Source: Caulochytrium protostelioides (taxonomy: Eukaryota > Chytridiomycota > Caulochytriomycetes > Caulochytriales > Caulochytriaceae). Taken from it: DNA of 64,000 nucleotides. A model generated the notes under the pieces. That model saw nothing but the letters and a program-made list of their open reading frames with translations, did not search any database and was not told the DNA's origin. A program made the position numbers and the translations under genes. Of this stretch, positions 52,501 to 62,654 are shown one piece after another; within the stretch, counting starts at the first letter, position 1, and each line of letters begins with the position of its first letter. The stretch covers positions 60,188 through 124,187 of the forward strand of contig ML014156.1 in NCBI GenBank assembly GCA_003615045.1. Reading direction: 5' to 3'.

Positions 52501-53895
52501 GCGCGGCGCGTCCCTGTCCGCGCGACCTGAGTCAAACAACGCGTCGCAGGAGGCGTGGCCGGGTCCGCGACGGTGCTGTCGCAGCAGCGGCCCCGGCATC
52601 CCGCGGCGGTCATCAAGCGCGGCGCGGAACAGCGGATGCGGCGCGAGCGGCGAGGGCGGCAGCGGGCCCGCCGCGGCCACGCTCGCGCGCCGCCGGCGTC
52701 CCGCGCCGCCGCGCCGCCGTCCGGGCTTCGGTGCTGGATCGCTCGCCGACGACCCCGCGTGGTCCGAGTCGGGATCGGAGGCGGACGCCGTCTCCCCGGC
52801 CGTCGAGGCCGCGCGGGGCGCCTGGGAAGGCGCGATGCCGTGGAAGAGCGCGGCGAACGGCGACGCGGTGAGCATCGAGAAGAGGAACGGCCGCGCGGCG
52901 CCCGGCGTCCCGCCTCGGCTGCCGCTGGACGGCGGGGCCCCTGCCAGGCGCGGGGCGTGCGGCGACGGCGTTCGTGACGGCGCCGCGGCATGGGACGCAG
53001 GCTGCTCGGGCGCCGGCGGCACCGCGCCCCGCGGGTCGAGCCCGGCGAGCTGATGGGCTGCCGACGGCATGCCAGCGGGCACCGTTGTCACGGAGGCCGC
53101 GCCGTCGGCGCCGCGGGCGCGTTGGAACGACCCGCCCCCACGGCCATCGTGGACGTCGCCGTGGATGTCGCTCGGGCGGGCTTTTTCGGCCGATGAGGGA
53201 CCGGGCGCCGACACGGACGGCGCCCACGATGGTGAGACGGCCACGGCTGGCGGAGGCGCGCCGGGCAGAGCGCCGGGCAGAGCGCCGGGCAGAGCGCCGG
53301 GCAGGGTGTCGGCCGGAAAGACGGGGTCTTCGGGGATGTATGGGCAGAGCAGCGCCTTGGAGTTGCGGGACGCGAGCTGGATCGCGACGATGGCGCCGGT
53401 CTCCGGGGTGAATCGGCTCGAGAGCGGCGACGACGCGCACAGCTTGTGCCGGCACGTCTTGCGCTGGCATCCGACGGTCAACTGGTAGTAATGCCGGCGC
53501 ACGAGCTGCTCGAACCGACGCTTCACAAGGTTGCTTGGGCTGGACGGGTCGTCGTAACTCCGCCGCGGCGCGGCTTTCTGGATGTTGGTCTGCAGGTGAG
53601 GATCGTTGAGCGCCGCTTTGAACGACTCCGATCGGCGCAACGGACTCCCGAGCTTCGACGCCGCCAGGCCGCTGTGGCTGCCGGCCACCGACGCGGACGC
53701 AGCATCGTGCAGACCACGTGGCCCATCGGACTTGGGATGCGGCGCGGCGCCGGGGGCGAGCGCCCGACGGGCGGGAGGCGGCGTCGCCGGAGCCGTGGTC
53801 GCCGCAGGCGTCGGCAGCGGCAGCGGCAGCGGCCGAGGAGCGGCGGGCCCCGGATGGACCACATCGCGTGCCGCGACCGGCGACGACATCGGCAT
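49588..53895 (-). CDS. UBE3A/E6AP-type HECT E3 ubiquitin ligase with AZUL zinc finger
   Basis: Single exon, 1435 residues from ATG 53895 (a second ATG two codons on). Residues 122-187 form an AZUL domain: RRFEQLVRRHYYQLTVGC then CRHKLC, with zinc cysteines at 143, 148, 153 and 184, spacing 5-5-31 against 5-5-29 in human UBE3A. A long disordered region (190-870) is followed by a helical region (LILSRLLLNIQHVSQANAAD) and a full HECT domain from about 1080. The catalytic Cys is C1403 in LPTALTCFGRLLLPEY, and the protein ends EEARGFGLV with the Phe at position -4 that HECT ligases need. Domain order is that of E6AP. Substrates are unknown. Confidence 0.95.
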   Translation of the reverse strand: MPMSSPVAARDVVHPGPAAPRPLPLPLPTPAATTAPATPPPARRALAPGAAPHPKSDGPRGLHDAASASVAGSHSGLAASKLGSPLRRSESFKAALNDPHLQTNIQKAAPRRSYDDPSSPSNLVKRRFEQLVRRHYYQLTVGCQRKTCRHKLCASSPLSSRFTPETGAIVAIQLASRNSKALLCPYIPEDPVFPADTLPGALPGALPGALPGAPPPAVAVSPSWAPSVSAPGPSSAEKARPSDIHGDVHDGRGGGSFQRARGADGAASVTTVPAGMPSAAHQLAGLDPRGAVPPAPEQPASHAAAPSRTPSPHAPRLAGAPPSSGSRGGTPGAARPFLFSMLTASPFAALFHGIAPSQAPRAASTAGETASASDPDSDHAGSSASDPAPKPGRRRGGAGRRRRASVAAAGPLPPSPLAPHPLFRAALDDRRGMPGPLLRQHRRGPGHASCDALFDSGRADRDAPRRAAPDVPAVRSGDTSGARSTASARGALTAARAASTASPMPVLAADRAHFRTKSFLDLPSLFSATCTFQATTPAIGFTVHRTQPLPAAAGPAAASATTAATAAVTPVRRACLRLGSALDASSANGEVPQTLEAGVDADVDPDPDPEAEAQADAETAETAAVSSSPVPDVPRPWRALVPDGRDALLDDRGVPRTLFGRPPDADADAAAHSPRDDGAAASHPSDLYDSDDATSNDDATSDEAPQEEEDQLSLDHLTLPLLRAAIATYETNENDAEAAPGGDPLFLQNTFRTVFSDSAALNRSFLYQADTVAAVAAPQGAGSEPGAWATDGASPVPAVPHGSGIDIHGCRESYRLIMGLKPISLFLDIIADATEILLSRLLLNIQHVSQANAADLRQFIVLLENPLLQDHRSYGETLIKKMALLLGNLRGHARQTLIRWLAEYDFQGLTNMIRVFQNYLDDHYTPHQRPDATLICAIKVLAMMYAANEAYGKKSVGGAARSETAGLARPAPARVRPIVGIVAFHNTVLCTKMNFKEEYRIWRRVLVAGAEHVTEFCFFNYPFLLDPVAKTRIMHIDAMVQMSQEFEDAFVHQALVIHAQRFLQDSPSLQTLEKGLEQATNPFMVLEVRREHLVQDVLDQVFLKEADLKKPLKVKFVASGEEGMDQGGVQKELFAILLGQLLDPAFGMFVQLEETRYCWFNGASLESERQFELVGTIMGLAVYNGMILGTNFPRLLYKKLLDEPADLEDIKETFPALGRGFQQLLDWEDGDVSDVFMRTFEISYDVYGEVRTFPLVDGGADVFVTNANREAYVRLYIDHFVNTSVRRPFRGFRQGFYKVCGGNALKLCRSEELELLVCGNSGEDMDFHELETAAQYDDGYGPDHPTIQAFWRVVHRMPWSRKKKLLNFVTASDRVPVKGPGQILFVVQRNGPDTDRLPTALTCFGRLLLPEYADEAKLEDRLTTAIEEARGFGLV

Positions 53896-54127
53896 CAGTG
53901 GCGTGGATGTCGCTTGCTCAGTAACCGCTGCGGGCCGCGGGCCGCGGGCCGCGGGGACGAAGGGCGGCCGGTGTGCCTGGCAAGGATGCCGTCCGCGGGT
54001 CTGCTTCAGACGGGAGCCGGAGGCGGCGATCGCACCGCGGCTGGCGATGCGAGACGACGGACAGCGCGATCCAGCGGGTGTTCCGCGGAGACGCCTCCGT
54101 GGGGTGGGTGGCACGCGTCACCCGTGG

Positions 54128-54185
54128 CACGTGGCACGACGTGGCGGGCGGCACGTGGCGGGCGGCACGTGATGGGCGGCACGTG
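54128..54185. promoter_or_regulatory. Cluster of four CACGTG E-boxes
   Basis: Palindromic CACGTG at 54128-54133, 54152-54157, 54166-54171 and 54180-54185, spacings 24, 14 and 14 bp, within GGCACGTGG-like units. They lie 230-290 bp upstream of the HECT ligase start and are the type of site bound by bHLH factors such as Cbf1 or SREBP relatives. Confidence 0.6.
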
Positions 54186-54819
54186 GCTCGTGGCACGCCG
54201 TGATATCTCGCGACGGGATGCGGATGGCTGCGGCCACGGGTCGACGGCCTCGCCGGCTCCATCCCCTTCGAACGGCCCGTCCCGACCCCGCACGGCCGCC
54301 GATCGCTGCGGCCACGTGGCCCCGTCGGCGAGCCGTGCGGCCCGTGCGCGCCATGATCCGCACGCCGCCACGACCGCCTCCCGCGCGCTTCGGATGCGGC
54401 CACGACGGCCTGCTCGCGGCCGCCTGATCGGCCATCGGCCGGTCGCTAGCGCGGTCGGACCGCCGTGGGCCATGCGGCCGATCGCGCTGGCGACCGGGCC
54501 GCGGGAGGCCCGCGCGCACCGCGGCCGTGGCCGCGGGCGGCGGCGCGACTTCAAACCCCGACGCGGCCGCCCCCCCGCGAGACGCTGCGCCACAGCATCG
54601 GGCCCCGCCCGTCGATCCGTGCTTCCCCGAACGCCCCTTCCATGCTCAGCAAGCCGTGCACGCCGTCACGGCGGCGCGAGGGCATCTCCTTTCACGCGAC
54701 GCACAGACGGCTGAGAACCGCCGGGGCGATCCACGGGACCTCCCAGGTCGGCTCCCACCGTTCATCGCCTCGGGCGTGGATGGCGATGGCTCGGGTAACT
54801 GATATCGGGTATCCATGGG
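54186..54819. other. Intergenic between HECT ligase promoter and DGAT2
   Basis: GC-rich, no gene. DGAT2 ends at 54820 and the HECT gene starts at 53895, both on the minus strand. Confidence 0.4.
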
Positions 54820-55936
54820 TTACTCGGTCAAGGTCAGCGCGGTCTTGTAGTTTGGCGCATACTGCGGGTGGTGCTGCTCCCAGAGGGCCTGGAGGGCCTC
54901 GGTATAGCGCTGGTGGTAGGCCTGGACGAGCTCGGGCGCGGGGTCGGCGGTCTGGACGCAGGGGATCGGCGCGCCGACGACGGTCGTGACGGGCCGACGG
55001 AAGGGCACGATGCCGAAGCGCGTGCTGCCGACGCCGCGGCCGAAGAACAGCGGCGGCGAGACCGTGGTATACTTCTGCATGAACCGCTGCCACGCGCGCA
55101 GCCACGAGCCCTCGGGGTTGGGCACCTGGTCCCACAGGTCGTTCTCGCCGAACGAGTAGCACGGCACGAGGGACGCGCCGCGGCGCAGCGCGAGCCGGAT
55201 GAACCCGTGGCGCCGGCGCAGGATGAGATCGTTCGTGTACGGGAACGCCATGAGCGCCTCGGCCGCGCCGCCCACGACGATGAGGCACGAGTGGCCCGGC
55301 CCCATCGAGAGGATGTTGTCGCAGGAACGGCGGCTCACGGAGGCGAGGCCGAGCGAGAGCAGCAGCTCGCGGAAGAAGGGGACGCGGAAGTTGCTCGCGA
55401 TCGTCAGCAGCCGCACCGTGATGCCCGGGAACAGGCGGCTAAAGTCGTTGGCCTCAGTCGCGAAATTGATCCATGCCCCGAGGCTGATGATGCCGTGCGG
55501 GTGGTAGCCAAAGATGTAGTTCTTGGACGGGTCCAGCTCGCACGTCTTGACGAGCCGGATGGGGAAGTAGCTCCGCTGCCACTTCCAGAGCCGCCACTGC
55601 CGCACCCAGGGCAGCTGCCGGCCGCCGGTCTCCGGGGTCGCGTCCAGCGCCACAAACACCAGGTACAGCACCATCAGGGGCATCAGGTATCGGTGCATGA
55701 GCGCCAGGCAGAACACGCCCACGCACGCGGGAATCAACAGAATCCAGATCACCACGGCCGTTGTCTGGCGGCGCTGGCGGCGCGGCGCCGTCGTCTCAGG
55801 CTCCAGAGACGCGGTCTCCGCTGCCAGTCCGGCCGGGAGTGCCGCCATCTTGGGCGCCGTCGCCGCGGCCGCGCCTCTGGAGCCGGCGGTGGCTGCGGCG
55901 GCCGTCGTGCGGCGGGCAGGAAGCGTTGCCGACGTC

Positions 55937-55977
<41 letters not shown>

Positions 55978-56007
55978 CGGCATCGAAGCACGCGCAGCCG
56001 CGGCCAT
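54820..56007 (-). CDS. DGAT2: Diacylglycerol O-acyltransferase 2
   Basis: 395 residues from ATG 56007; upstream codons include a G20 tract but no ATG in frame. Catalyses the last step of triacylglycerol synthesis at the ER and lipid droplets. Two adjacent hydrophobic segments (about 84-103 and 106-121) form the membrane hairpin; YIFGYHPHG (HPHG 169-172) is the active-site motif; FRVPFFRELLLSLGLASVSR, GPGHSCLIVVGGAAEALMAF and RRRHGFIRLALRRGASLVPC then SFGEND are the other family blocks. The N-terminal 75 residues are Ala-rich with a 12-Ala run, encoded by a GCN repeat. Confidence 0.95.
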
Positions 56008-56046
56008 TCTCGAGGCGGCGAGCCGGATGCTCACGCCGACGTCGGC

Positions 56047-56066
56047 GGGGGGGGGGGGGGGGGGGG
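56047..56066. repeat. Homopolymer G20
   Basis: Twenty consecutive G just upstream of the DGAT2 ATG; potential G-quadruplex former. Its length is likely to be unstable or misassembled. Confidence 0.9.
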
Positions 56067-57640
56067 TGAGGGCACACGCACGCACGCACGCACGCACGTA
56101 AGCCCAGCCGCGCCAGGGTGGTTCGCGGGGTCGCTAGGCGGCGGGCGTCCGCAGGGATCGCGGCCGGGCCAGCGGGTCGCGAGCACACAGGTGGTCAGCC
56201 GGTGTGCAGCAGCCGCAGGGCAAGGACACAGCACGACACGCGTGGCGGAGACGGGGGCTGGATGGGTCCGAGAGAAGAAGAGGCCCACCGCGCACGAGCC
56301 GCGCGGATGGATCGCGCCGGTCGAGGGTCCGTGGCGCAGAGTCCATGGCGGTGGCCGCCGCTGCCGCTGCCGCTGCCGCTGCCGCTGCCGCCCGCGATGC
56401 CAGACGGCCGGCTTCAGCCCGGTGGTCCGCCTGAAGGCCCGCCATGGGTGGGTCGCCGCCATGGCCACGCGGTACCCCGCGCGGCGCGGCGACCGGCAAA
56501 GGTGCACCGGGGTGCCCGTGGACCGACGCCGATGCGGCCGCGCCCGCGGGGCCGCGAGAGGGATCGTCTCGGGCTGCTGCCGCGGCCGCCCGCCCGGACG
56601 GTTCCGGTGGGTGCGGCGCGCGCGGGGTGCTCGGTGCTCGGTGCCGCGGCGAGGCGGAGCGGGCGACTCGGCTGCAGTCGCGGTCGCGGTCGCGGTCGCG
56701 GTCGCGGCTGCCGGTCGCGGTCGCGGCTGCCGGTCGCGCGGCGTGCACCCTTCCCTCCCGTCGGCTGCGGGCGTGCCGCTCCGCCCGCTGCGGCCGACGG
56801 GAGCGGAGGGCAGCCGCGTGGTCGGCGCCGGCGCCTGGCGCGGGCACCGCGAAGCGTCGGCGCCGCCCACGAGGGCCTGCCCGAGCCCCGGCACGGCCCG
56901 CCCAGGGTCCGCGCGCGCGCTCCGACCAGCCTCGGCCTCGCCGCGCCGGAACGCCCGGCATGCCGGAGCCCCGCGGTCGGCGCGGATCGGCGACGATGGT
57001 CAAGCGGGGAGCGCGGGCCTGGCGCGCCAGCGGGACCTCCAGGGCCGCCGGACGCGCGCGCGCCGGACCGGGCGAGCCGCAGCGATCAGCCGACGCACCA
57101 GGCGTCTCCCGACCGTCCGGCGCGCCGTCCGCCACGCGCCGCCCGTGCGCGTCCTCAGCAGGCCTTGCCGGCCGCAGCATGGAGTGCCCGGATCGGCGGC
57201 AGGGATGGGCCGCGCCCGTCGCCAGCCGGCGTTCAGGACGTCGCGCCAGACGCCCATCGTGGTTCATGGATGCAGCAGGCGCCGTGCGCGTGCCGTCGCG
57301 TCGCTTTCCGCCTCGCGCTCGGCCCTGCCGGGGCCTTCTCCGCTCCTCGCCCCTTTCACCAACGAGTCACCGGCGGACGGCGGCCGGGGCCGGGAGCGGG
57401 AGCGGCCACGACACGGAGGCTCCGAGGCGCAGACGTCCCCGTCCGCCGTCCGATCGGCATCGATGGCGGCCTGCACCAACAAACCCGCGGGGCTGACCAG
57501 GATCTCTCTCGATACGGGCATTTCGACCCAACCGCATCGTACGCCATAGCCACCGCGGGCGCTCGAGTCAGAAGCGGCACACGATACGCACGCGCAGCGT
57601 CAAGCCTCCGTGATCTCCAGCATCGCCCCTCGTCCGGCTC

Positions 57641-57790
57641 ACGTCTCGTCACGTCTCGTCTCGTCTCGTCTCGTCTCAACGGGACTTCCCCTCGGGTGCC
57701 TGTCCACCGTCATCTGCTGCGTCACGACCGCCGCGATCATCACCGCCACGACCGCCGCGATCATCACCGCCACGACCGCCGTCACGACGG
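57641..57790. repeat. CGTCT pentamer tract and 24-bp tandem repeat before the LIM gene
   Basis: Five to six CGTCT units at 57641-57677 are followed by 2.4 copies of a 24-bp unit (57723-57746, 57747-57770, partial to 57780) in the presumed 5' untranslated region. Confidence 0.8.
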
Positions 57791-57830
57791 GCCGCTTGCT
57801 TCCGCTCTCTCGTCTCGGCGCGACGCGACC

Positions 57831-59333
57831 ATGCCGTTCTGCCCCACGTGCGGCGAGATCGTCCGCTCACCGACCGGCACGTGCACGGCATGCAGCACGC
57901 CCGCGGTCGACTCGGCCACCTCGGGCCTGACGGCGTCCGACAACCAGGGCGGCCGCCATGCCAACGCCTACCTGAGCGGCGGCTTCCGGTCGGGCGTCGA
58001 GACGGGCCTCTCGCGCATGCTCGGCCGCGACGGGGCGGCCCGCGCGGTCAATGAGCCCTGCGTCGAGTGCCACCGCCCGCTGCGCACCGCGGACGAGGTC
58101 TTCGTGGCGCCCGACGCCCACGGCGGCCATACCTACTGCGAGAGCTGCTATGCGGCGCGCTTCGCGCTCGGCCCGTGCGCCACATGCCATCGCCCGGTGC
58201 TCGGCATGGGCCGGCCCTACGTCAAGGAGCCGGCGCCTGGCCCGGCGTCCACGGGAGCGGCGGCGACCACGACGACCCCGCCACGCGTCTGGCACCGCGA
58301 CTGCTACCAGGGCACCAGCTGCCACGTCTGCCACGCCGTGATTCTCGGCGAAGCCGTCTCGGCGCTCGGCCAGACGTACCACCCGGCGTGCTTCCAGTGC
58401 GTGTCGTGCCATACGCCCTTCGCCGCCGACGCCAGGCTCACGGACCTGAACGGCGACCCGTGCTGCGTGGCCTGTGCCACGCGCATCGCGCAGTCCGCCG
58501 CGCGGGCCGACCCGGGCCCCCGGCGCGCCACGGCGGCCGCATCCGCCCCGGCCGACCCGGCCGATCGCGAAATCGACGCGGCCTTCCGCCGGCCGCTGGC
58601 GCTTGCCGTCTGCGAGGCCTGCGGGATCCCGGTCAACGGCGGCCTGCGCCGCGCCGACGGGACGGTCTTCCACGACGAGTGCTTGGTCTGCGGCATCTGC
58701 GAGAAGCCGCTCACCGCCGCGTACGTCGCGGATACGACGCCGGCGGGCCAGGGCGCCGTCTACCATCCGGCGTGCGCCCCCAAGATGGCCTCGGCGCCCG
58801 GCACCATGCGCTGCGGGCGGTGCCGCAAGCCGCTGACGAAGCAGTACATCAAGCTCGACGACGCGCTCTACCATCCCGAGTGCTTCACGTGCGACATGTG
58901 TCGCACGCCGCTCACCGGCGGCGTCGTCGAGCTCCAGAACAAGACCGTCTGCGAGCCCTGTGCGAAGCAGGCCCGCGCCGCGCCGGCGCCGATGCTGCGG
59001 GCCTCGGACGGTCCGGCGCCGCGCAGCAGCGATGGCGCCGGCTGCCCCGGCAGCAGCATCAGCCGCTTCCCGAACCCGCGAGTCGGCGCTCCCGCACCCG
59101 CACCCGCACCCGCATCTGCATCTGCGGCGGGGTCCGCGCCGTCGGGAGGGAAGCCGCCGTGCCCGGCGTGCGGGCGGCCGACGTATATGGACGGCATCCC
59201 GGGCCCCGGGCCGGGCGCCGCCGCATGGCACAAAGCCTGTCTGCGCTGCCGCGGCTGCGCGACGCAGCTCGATTCGGGCGCTCGGCTCCGCGACACGAAT
59301 GCGCCTTACTGCTTGAAGTGTGCCATGGGATGA
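57831..59333 (+). CDS. Multi-LIM-domain protein
   Basis: Single exon, 500 residues; ATG at 57831 starts MPFCPTCGEIV, a short Cys4 ribbon (CPTC...CTAC), so this start is preferred over longer open upstream codons. LIM or LIM-like double zinc fingers: about 77-120 (CVEC...CESC, partly irregular), 164-215 (CHVC...C-x-A-C), 261-315 (CEAC...CGIC), 328-377 (CGRC-x-KPLTKQYI...CEPC) and a C-terminal one ending CLKCAMG. LIM domains bind proteins, often actin-linked or Rho-pathway partners; the paxillin/zyxin-like set without catalytic domain suggests a scaffold. No RhoGAP or homeodomain is present. Confidence 0.9.
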   Translation: MPFCPTCGEIVRSPTGTCTACSTPAVDSATSGLTASDNQGGRHANAYLSGGFRSGVETGLSRMLGRDGAARAVNEPCVECHRPLRTADEVFVAPDAHGGHTYCESCYAARFALGPCATCHRPVLGMGRPYVKEPAPGPASTGAAATTTTPPRVWHRDCYQGTSCHVCHAVILGEAVSALGQTYHPACFQCVSCHTPFAADARLTDLNGDPCCVACATRIAQSAARADPGPRRATAAASAPADPADREIDAAFRRPLALAVCEACGIPVNGGLRRADGTVFHDECLVCGICEKPLTAAYVADTTPAGQGAVYHPACAPKMASAPGTMRCGRCRKPLTKQYIKLDDALYHPECFTCDMCRTPLTGGVVELQNKTVCEPCAKQARAAPAPMLRASDGPAPRSSDGAGCPGSSISRFPNPRVGAPAPAPAPASASAAGSAPSGGKPPCPACGRPTYMDGIPGPGPGAAAWHKACLRCRGCATQLDSGARLRDTNAPYCLKCAMG

Positions 59334-60427
59334 GCGGTCGTTCCTGGGTAGTCCGCTTTCAAGCATGGGTCCTCTTCCTTCCCTCCCCTTCCCCGCGTCA
59401 AGCGATGACGACGACGACGACGACGACGACGATGACACAGTACAAAATACGATCATCCTGAGGCGTCTCCGGTCGATGGCATCGGCCCGACCAGCACCAA
59501 GGGAGCGGGGTAGCCAGTGGCGCGCGGGGGGCGGCGTGCGGCGCGAAGGAAAGGGAAGGGTCACTCGGGCCCGAGGCCAAGAAGGAACCGCGATCGCGGG
59601 GGTCATCGCCAGCACGGGCTGGCCCCCGATGGACGCGGCGCGCGCCCGCTGGCTCTACCCGCTTGCCGCGCCGAGTACGCCGAACAGCCGGGTGGCTTGA
59701 GCGGCGATCGCAGGCCACCCGGCACGAAGGCGACGTGACCCCGCACCGGCACACCTGCCCCGGTCAGGCGGTGTCCGGGCCGTCCCAACCCGAAACCGGA
59801 GCCCATCGTCCGCGGGCACGGCGATGCTGACGGCAAGGCTGATACGGCAATGACGATACCGATGCTGATGCTGATGCTGATGCTGATGGCCGCGATGAAG
59901 AGAGGGGGATCGGTACCGGAATCAGCGCCGGTGCCGGGACGGGTGCATGCACGGGGACGCGGACGCGGGATGCGGGCTGGAGGGGCAGCGGCGGCCAAGG
60001 CGGCGCCTCTCTGACGTCCAATCTCCGATCTCTGGCCTTCAAGCTCCGATCTCTAAGCCCCACGCGTCCGTCTCCTGTCGCTCAGCTCTGATTTTGCGAG
60101 CCATACGTCGGCGCCCTTCTGAGCGGCATTCCCGCCCACTGTCTCGGGCCCGCGCACCGACGGATCCGACGCCATCCACATCACCCTGCTCTCCGGTGTT
60201 GCAGCCCCCTGCTGCCACTGCTCCGCATCCCACGTGGCACATCACTCTGGACTCGTGTAACCGAATCGCATCGACTCCCATACCAGGGTGATCCTGAGCC
60301 GCAGCGGCATCCGCAGCGACGTGAACGGCGCGCGCTCGCGCAGCCGACTCCCCTCAAGCGCCACCACCGCTCCACCGATCTCACAACTGGACTGGCTTCA
60401 GGCGCGGCAAAACACAGGCGCGCGGCC
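59334..60427. other. Intergenic between LIM and FUZ genes
   Basis: No gene recognised. (GAC) repeats at 59406-59432 and (GATGCT) repeats at 59855-59887. Confidence 0.45.
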
Positions 60428-62248
60428 ATGGCGTCCCCCACCAACTTCCGCGGCCTCGCCGTCATCCGGAATACCGGCCAAGTCCTCTTCTACAAGTCCT
60501 GTAAGTGACTGCGACGCCCCACTCAACCCCTCTGCATCCGACGGGTGACAGCCCTCGTGCGCACGATGCCTGGGGCGGCCCGTGCCGGTGCGCTGGCCTG
60601 AGTACCCTGAGGCTCGGCGGCGCCGGCAGAGCGACTCACTTTTCGTTGATATGGCCTTCTGGTGCGAAATGGCCGTGCTCCGCCATGCTGTTGGTGGTTG
60701 GGATATGACGGATCACGGATCACGACAGTCAAACCGGAAGAGTCGTTGGACACCACCCTGTTGGCCTCGGTGGTGGTCTCTGTGACGAGTGCCTTTCGCT
60801 CGCTGCAGACCAACGACGCCGTCCAGGAAATTGCCTTGCATCGCACGAAGTTTGTGTTCCGCCAGGTCGAAACGGTAAGAAGAAATGTCGCGCTGCTTTT
60901 TTTTTCAGGCGGCACCCGTCGGCCCTCTTCGCGTGTCGTGTAGCGACGCAAGCAACGCAAAGCACGCGCTACGCCGAACTCCGACTCGGCCAGGCGTCAC
61001 CATCGCCGTCGCCGTCACCGTTCCTGATCGCTCACCTGGCATGCCATCTCCCGGATGTCGCACCTGTGCTTCGGCCCCATCCATCGCCCATCGACCATGC
61101 CCACGACCATCATCCGCCGGCCCCATCCACGTCCGATCTAGTATATCTTTGTGGCCATTACCGACCCGGCGCTCGCGTCGTCCCTAGTCTCGGGCCTGCT
61201 GACGTCCGCGACGGCGTTGTGCACGCTGCTCTGTGGCCCGCCCGCCGACTGGGCCGCCGACCACGTGGTGTTCAATGGCTTCCAGGATATCCTGACGCCC
61301 CTCTTTACCCATCTGGAGACAGACCTGACCCGCTTGACGCTCGGCGTCAAGCATGCGTTCATGGACGCTAGCGCGCGCGAGCGTGTGTCCCGCCTGCTCA
61401 GCCACATCGAGGCGCGCGACCACGTGCTCAACAAAGCGACCATGCTGCTCGTCGGCCACACGGTCCTCGCCTCGCGCTTCACGCTCGCCGAGACGCGCAC
61501 CCTGACGACCCTGTATGCGGCGCGGCCGCTGGTGGCGTCGCCATCGCGGCACACGGCCACGGCCGTCTCGATCGTCCCGGTCTATCTACGCGACAGCTGG
61601 GCGCAGCTCGTCGGCTGCCGGCTGCATGGTGAGTATACGCTGTTGGTCGCCGCCCACATGGACGCGTCAATCGACCTCCTGCACCCCGTTTTAGAAGCGT
61701 GCTGGCAACAGCTCGTCAGCGGTCGGCTCGAGCTGCCCCTCGAGGAGACGCCACTGCCCCTGCGGCTGTTCGCAAAGCGCGAGACCCTCGGCCTCATTTA
61801 CCACAACCTCCGCACGGGCGCCGCGCTCTGCCCCGTGCTGCGCCCCGCAAGCGCTCTCCAGCACGCCGCTATCCGTGCTGCGCTCGCCGCCCACTTCACC
61901 GCTGCCAGCGCCCGCTTCGAGCGCCAGCCAGGGCTCTCGCGGATCTGCGACGTCAGCGAGGGCGGGCTTTACAACTACGCCGTCGCCGAGGGCCCGCACC
62001 GGCTGTTCCTTGTCGTCAGCCTCGAAGGCTCGGACGGCGGTCTCACCGCCGACAGCGTCCGCGACCACGGGCGGCCCGGGCCGGGCGGACGCGGTGTCGG
62101 CGCGTTTGCAGGCCTCGACGCTATGGGCGGCGAGATGAGCGGCGGCGCCCGCGGCCTCGCCGATCCCGTCATGGGCTCGGGCGGAAGCCTCGATGCCGTC
62201 TCGGCCATCGCGGACGATGTGCTGCGCAATATCAAAGCCATCATCTGA
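60428..62248 (+). CDS. FUZ: Fuzzy homolog (CPLANE complex), three exons
   Basis: Inferred exons 60428-60500, 60729-60874 and 61142-62248; GTAAGT/AG and GTAAGA/TAG introns of 228 and 267 bp; 441 residues against 418 in human FUZ. Three longin-like units can be followed: N-terminal NFRGLAVIRNTGQVLFYKS; then LASVVVSVTSAFRSLQTNDA joined to KFVFRQVETYIFVAITDPAL; later HVLNKATMLLVGHTVLASRF, VSIVPVYLRDSWAQLVGCRL, EACWQQLVSGRLELPLEETP and ETLGLIYHNLRTG, which parallel the order of human FUZ. FUZ with INTU and WDPCP forms the CPLANE complex that recruits intraflagellar transport proteins to the basal body. An AP/COPI small subunit is unlikely because the protein is three times too long. Assigned by alignment from memory. 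Confidence 0.7.
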
Positions 62249-62434
62249 TGATCGGCATCTCACACGGCGCATCCCCCGTGGAAGCGCAGCGAGCCGTCGC
62301 GGCATGTGCTTAATCCAACATCTATGGCCGCGACGGCGGTTGACGAACATACATATATATACCATAGGGAGGTGAGAGGATGAGGGAGGGGCGATTATAG
62401 CATATGGTGCAAGGAGGTGCAGTAAGCGATCGAA

Positions 62435-62456
62435 CCTAGCCTTCCAATAGGCTAGG
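62435..62456. terminator. Hairpin between convergent genes
   Basis: CCTAGCC/GGCTAGG (62435-62441 and 62450-62456, 8-base loop) in the 400-bp gap between the ends of FUZ and the NDUFC2-like gene. A shared 3'-end element is possible; function unproven. Confidence 0.3.
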
Positions 62457-62654
62457 CGGCGTGGTGTCTGCGTTCAGCGACGCCGCAGCATCATAGGAAG
62501 GCCCGGCAGCCAGGACGGTCCGATGTCCGAAAAAGGGCGGCGTCGCCGTGACGCTCGGGTGAGGCGCCACCAAGCACCACTGTCACACCGCGATGGCATC
62601 GACCGGCTGTCACTTCAGCGGAAGGGGAACAGGATTTGGCCGTGCTGGAGGGCT

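Larger units (their letters stand above)
56008..57830. other. Divergent promoter region between DGAT2 and LIM gene
   Basis: Very GC-rich, stop-poor in several frames, with tandem repeats (entries below) and GCGGTC/GCTGCC-type repeats at 56355-56395 and 56680-56735. No protein domain in any frame. Confidence 0.45.

Noticed and set aside
54868-57549. 893-codon plus-strand open frame over DGAT2 and its promoter
   Set aside because: Antisense to a well-supported DGAT2 gene, Arg/Gly/Pro-rich with no domain; a stop-poor GC-rich shadow.
56118-57830. 570-codon N-terminal extension of the LIM protein
   Set aside because: Extension is Arg/Pro/Ala-rich low complexity and crosses tandem repeats; the ATG at 57831 starts immediately at a Cys4 motif.
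60428-62248. Coatomer zeta or adaptor sigma subunit
   Set aside because: Only the N-terminal longin-like start fits; the protein is about 440 residues with three longin-like units, matching FUZ better.
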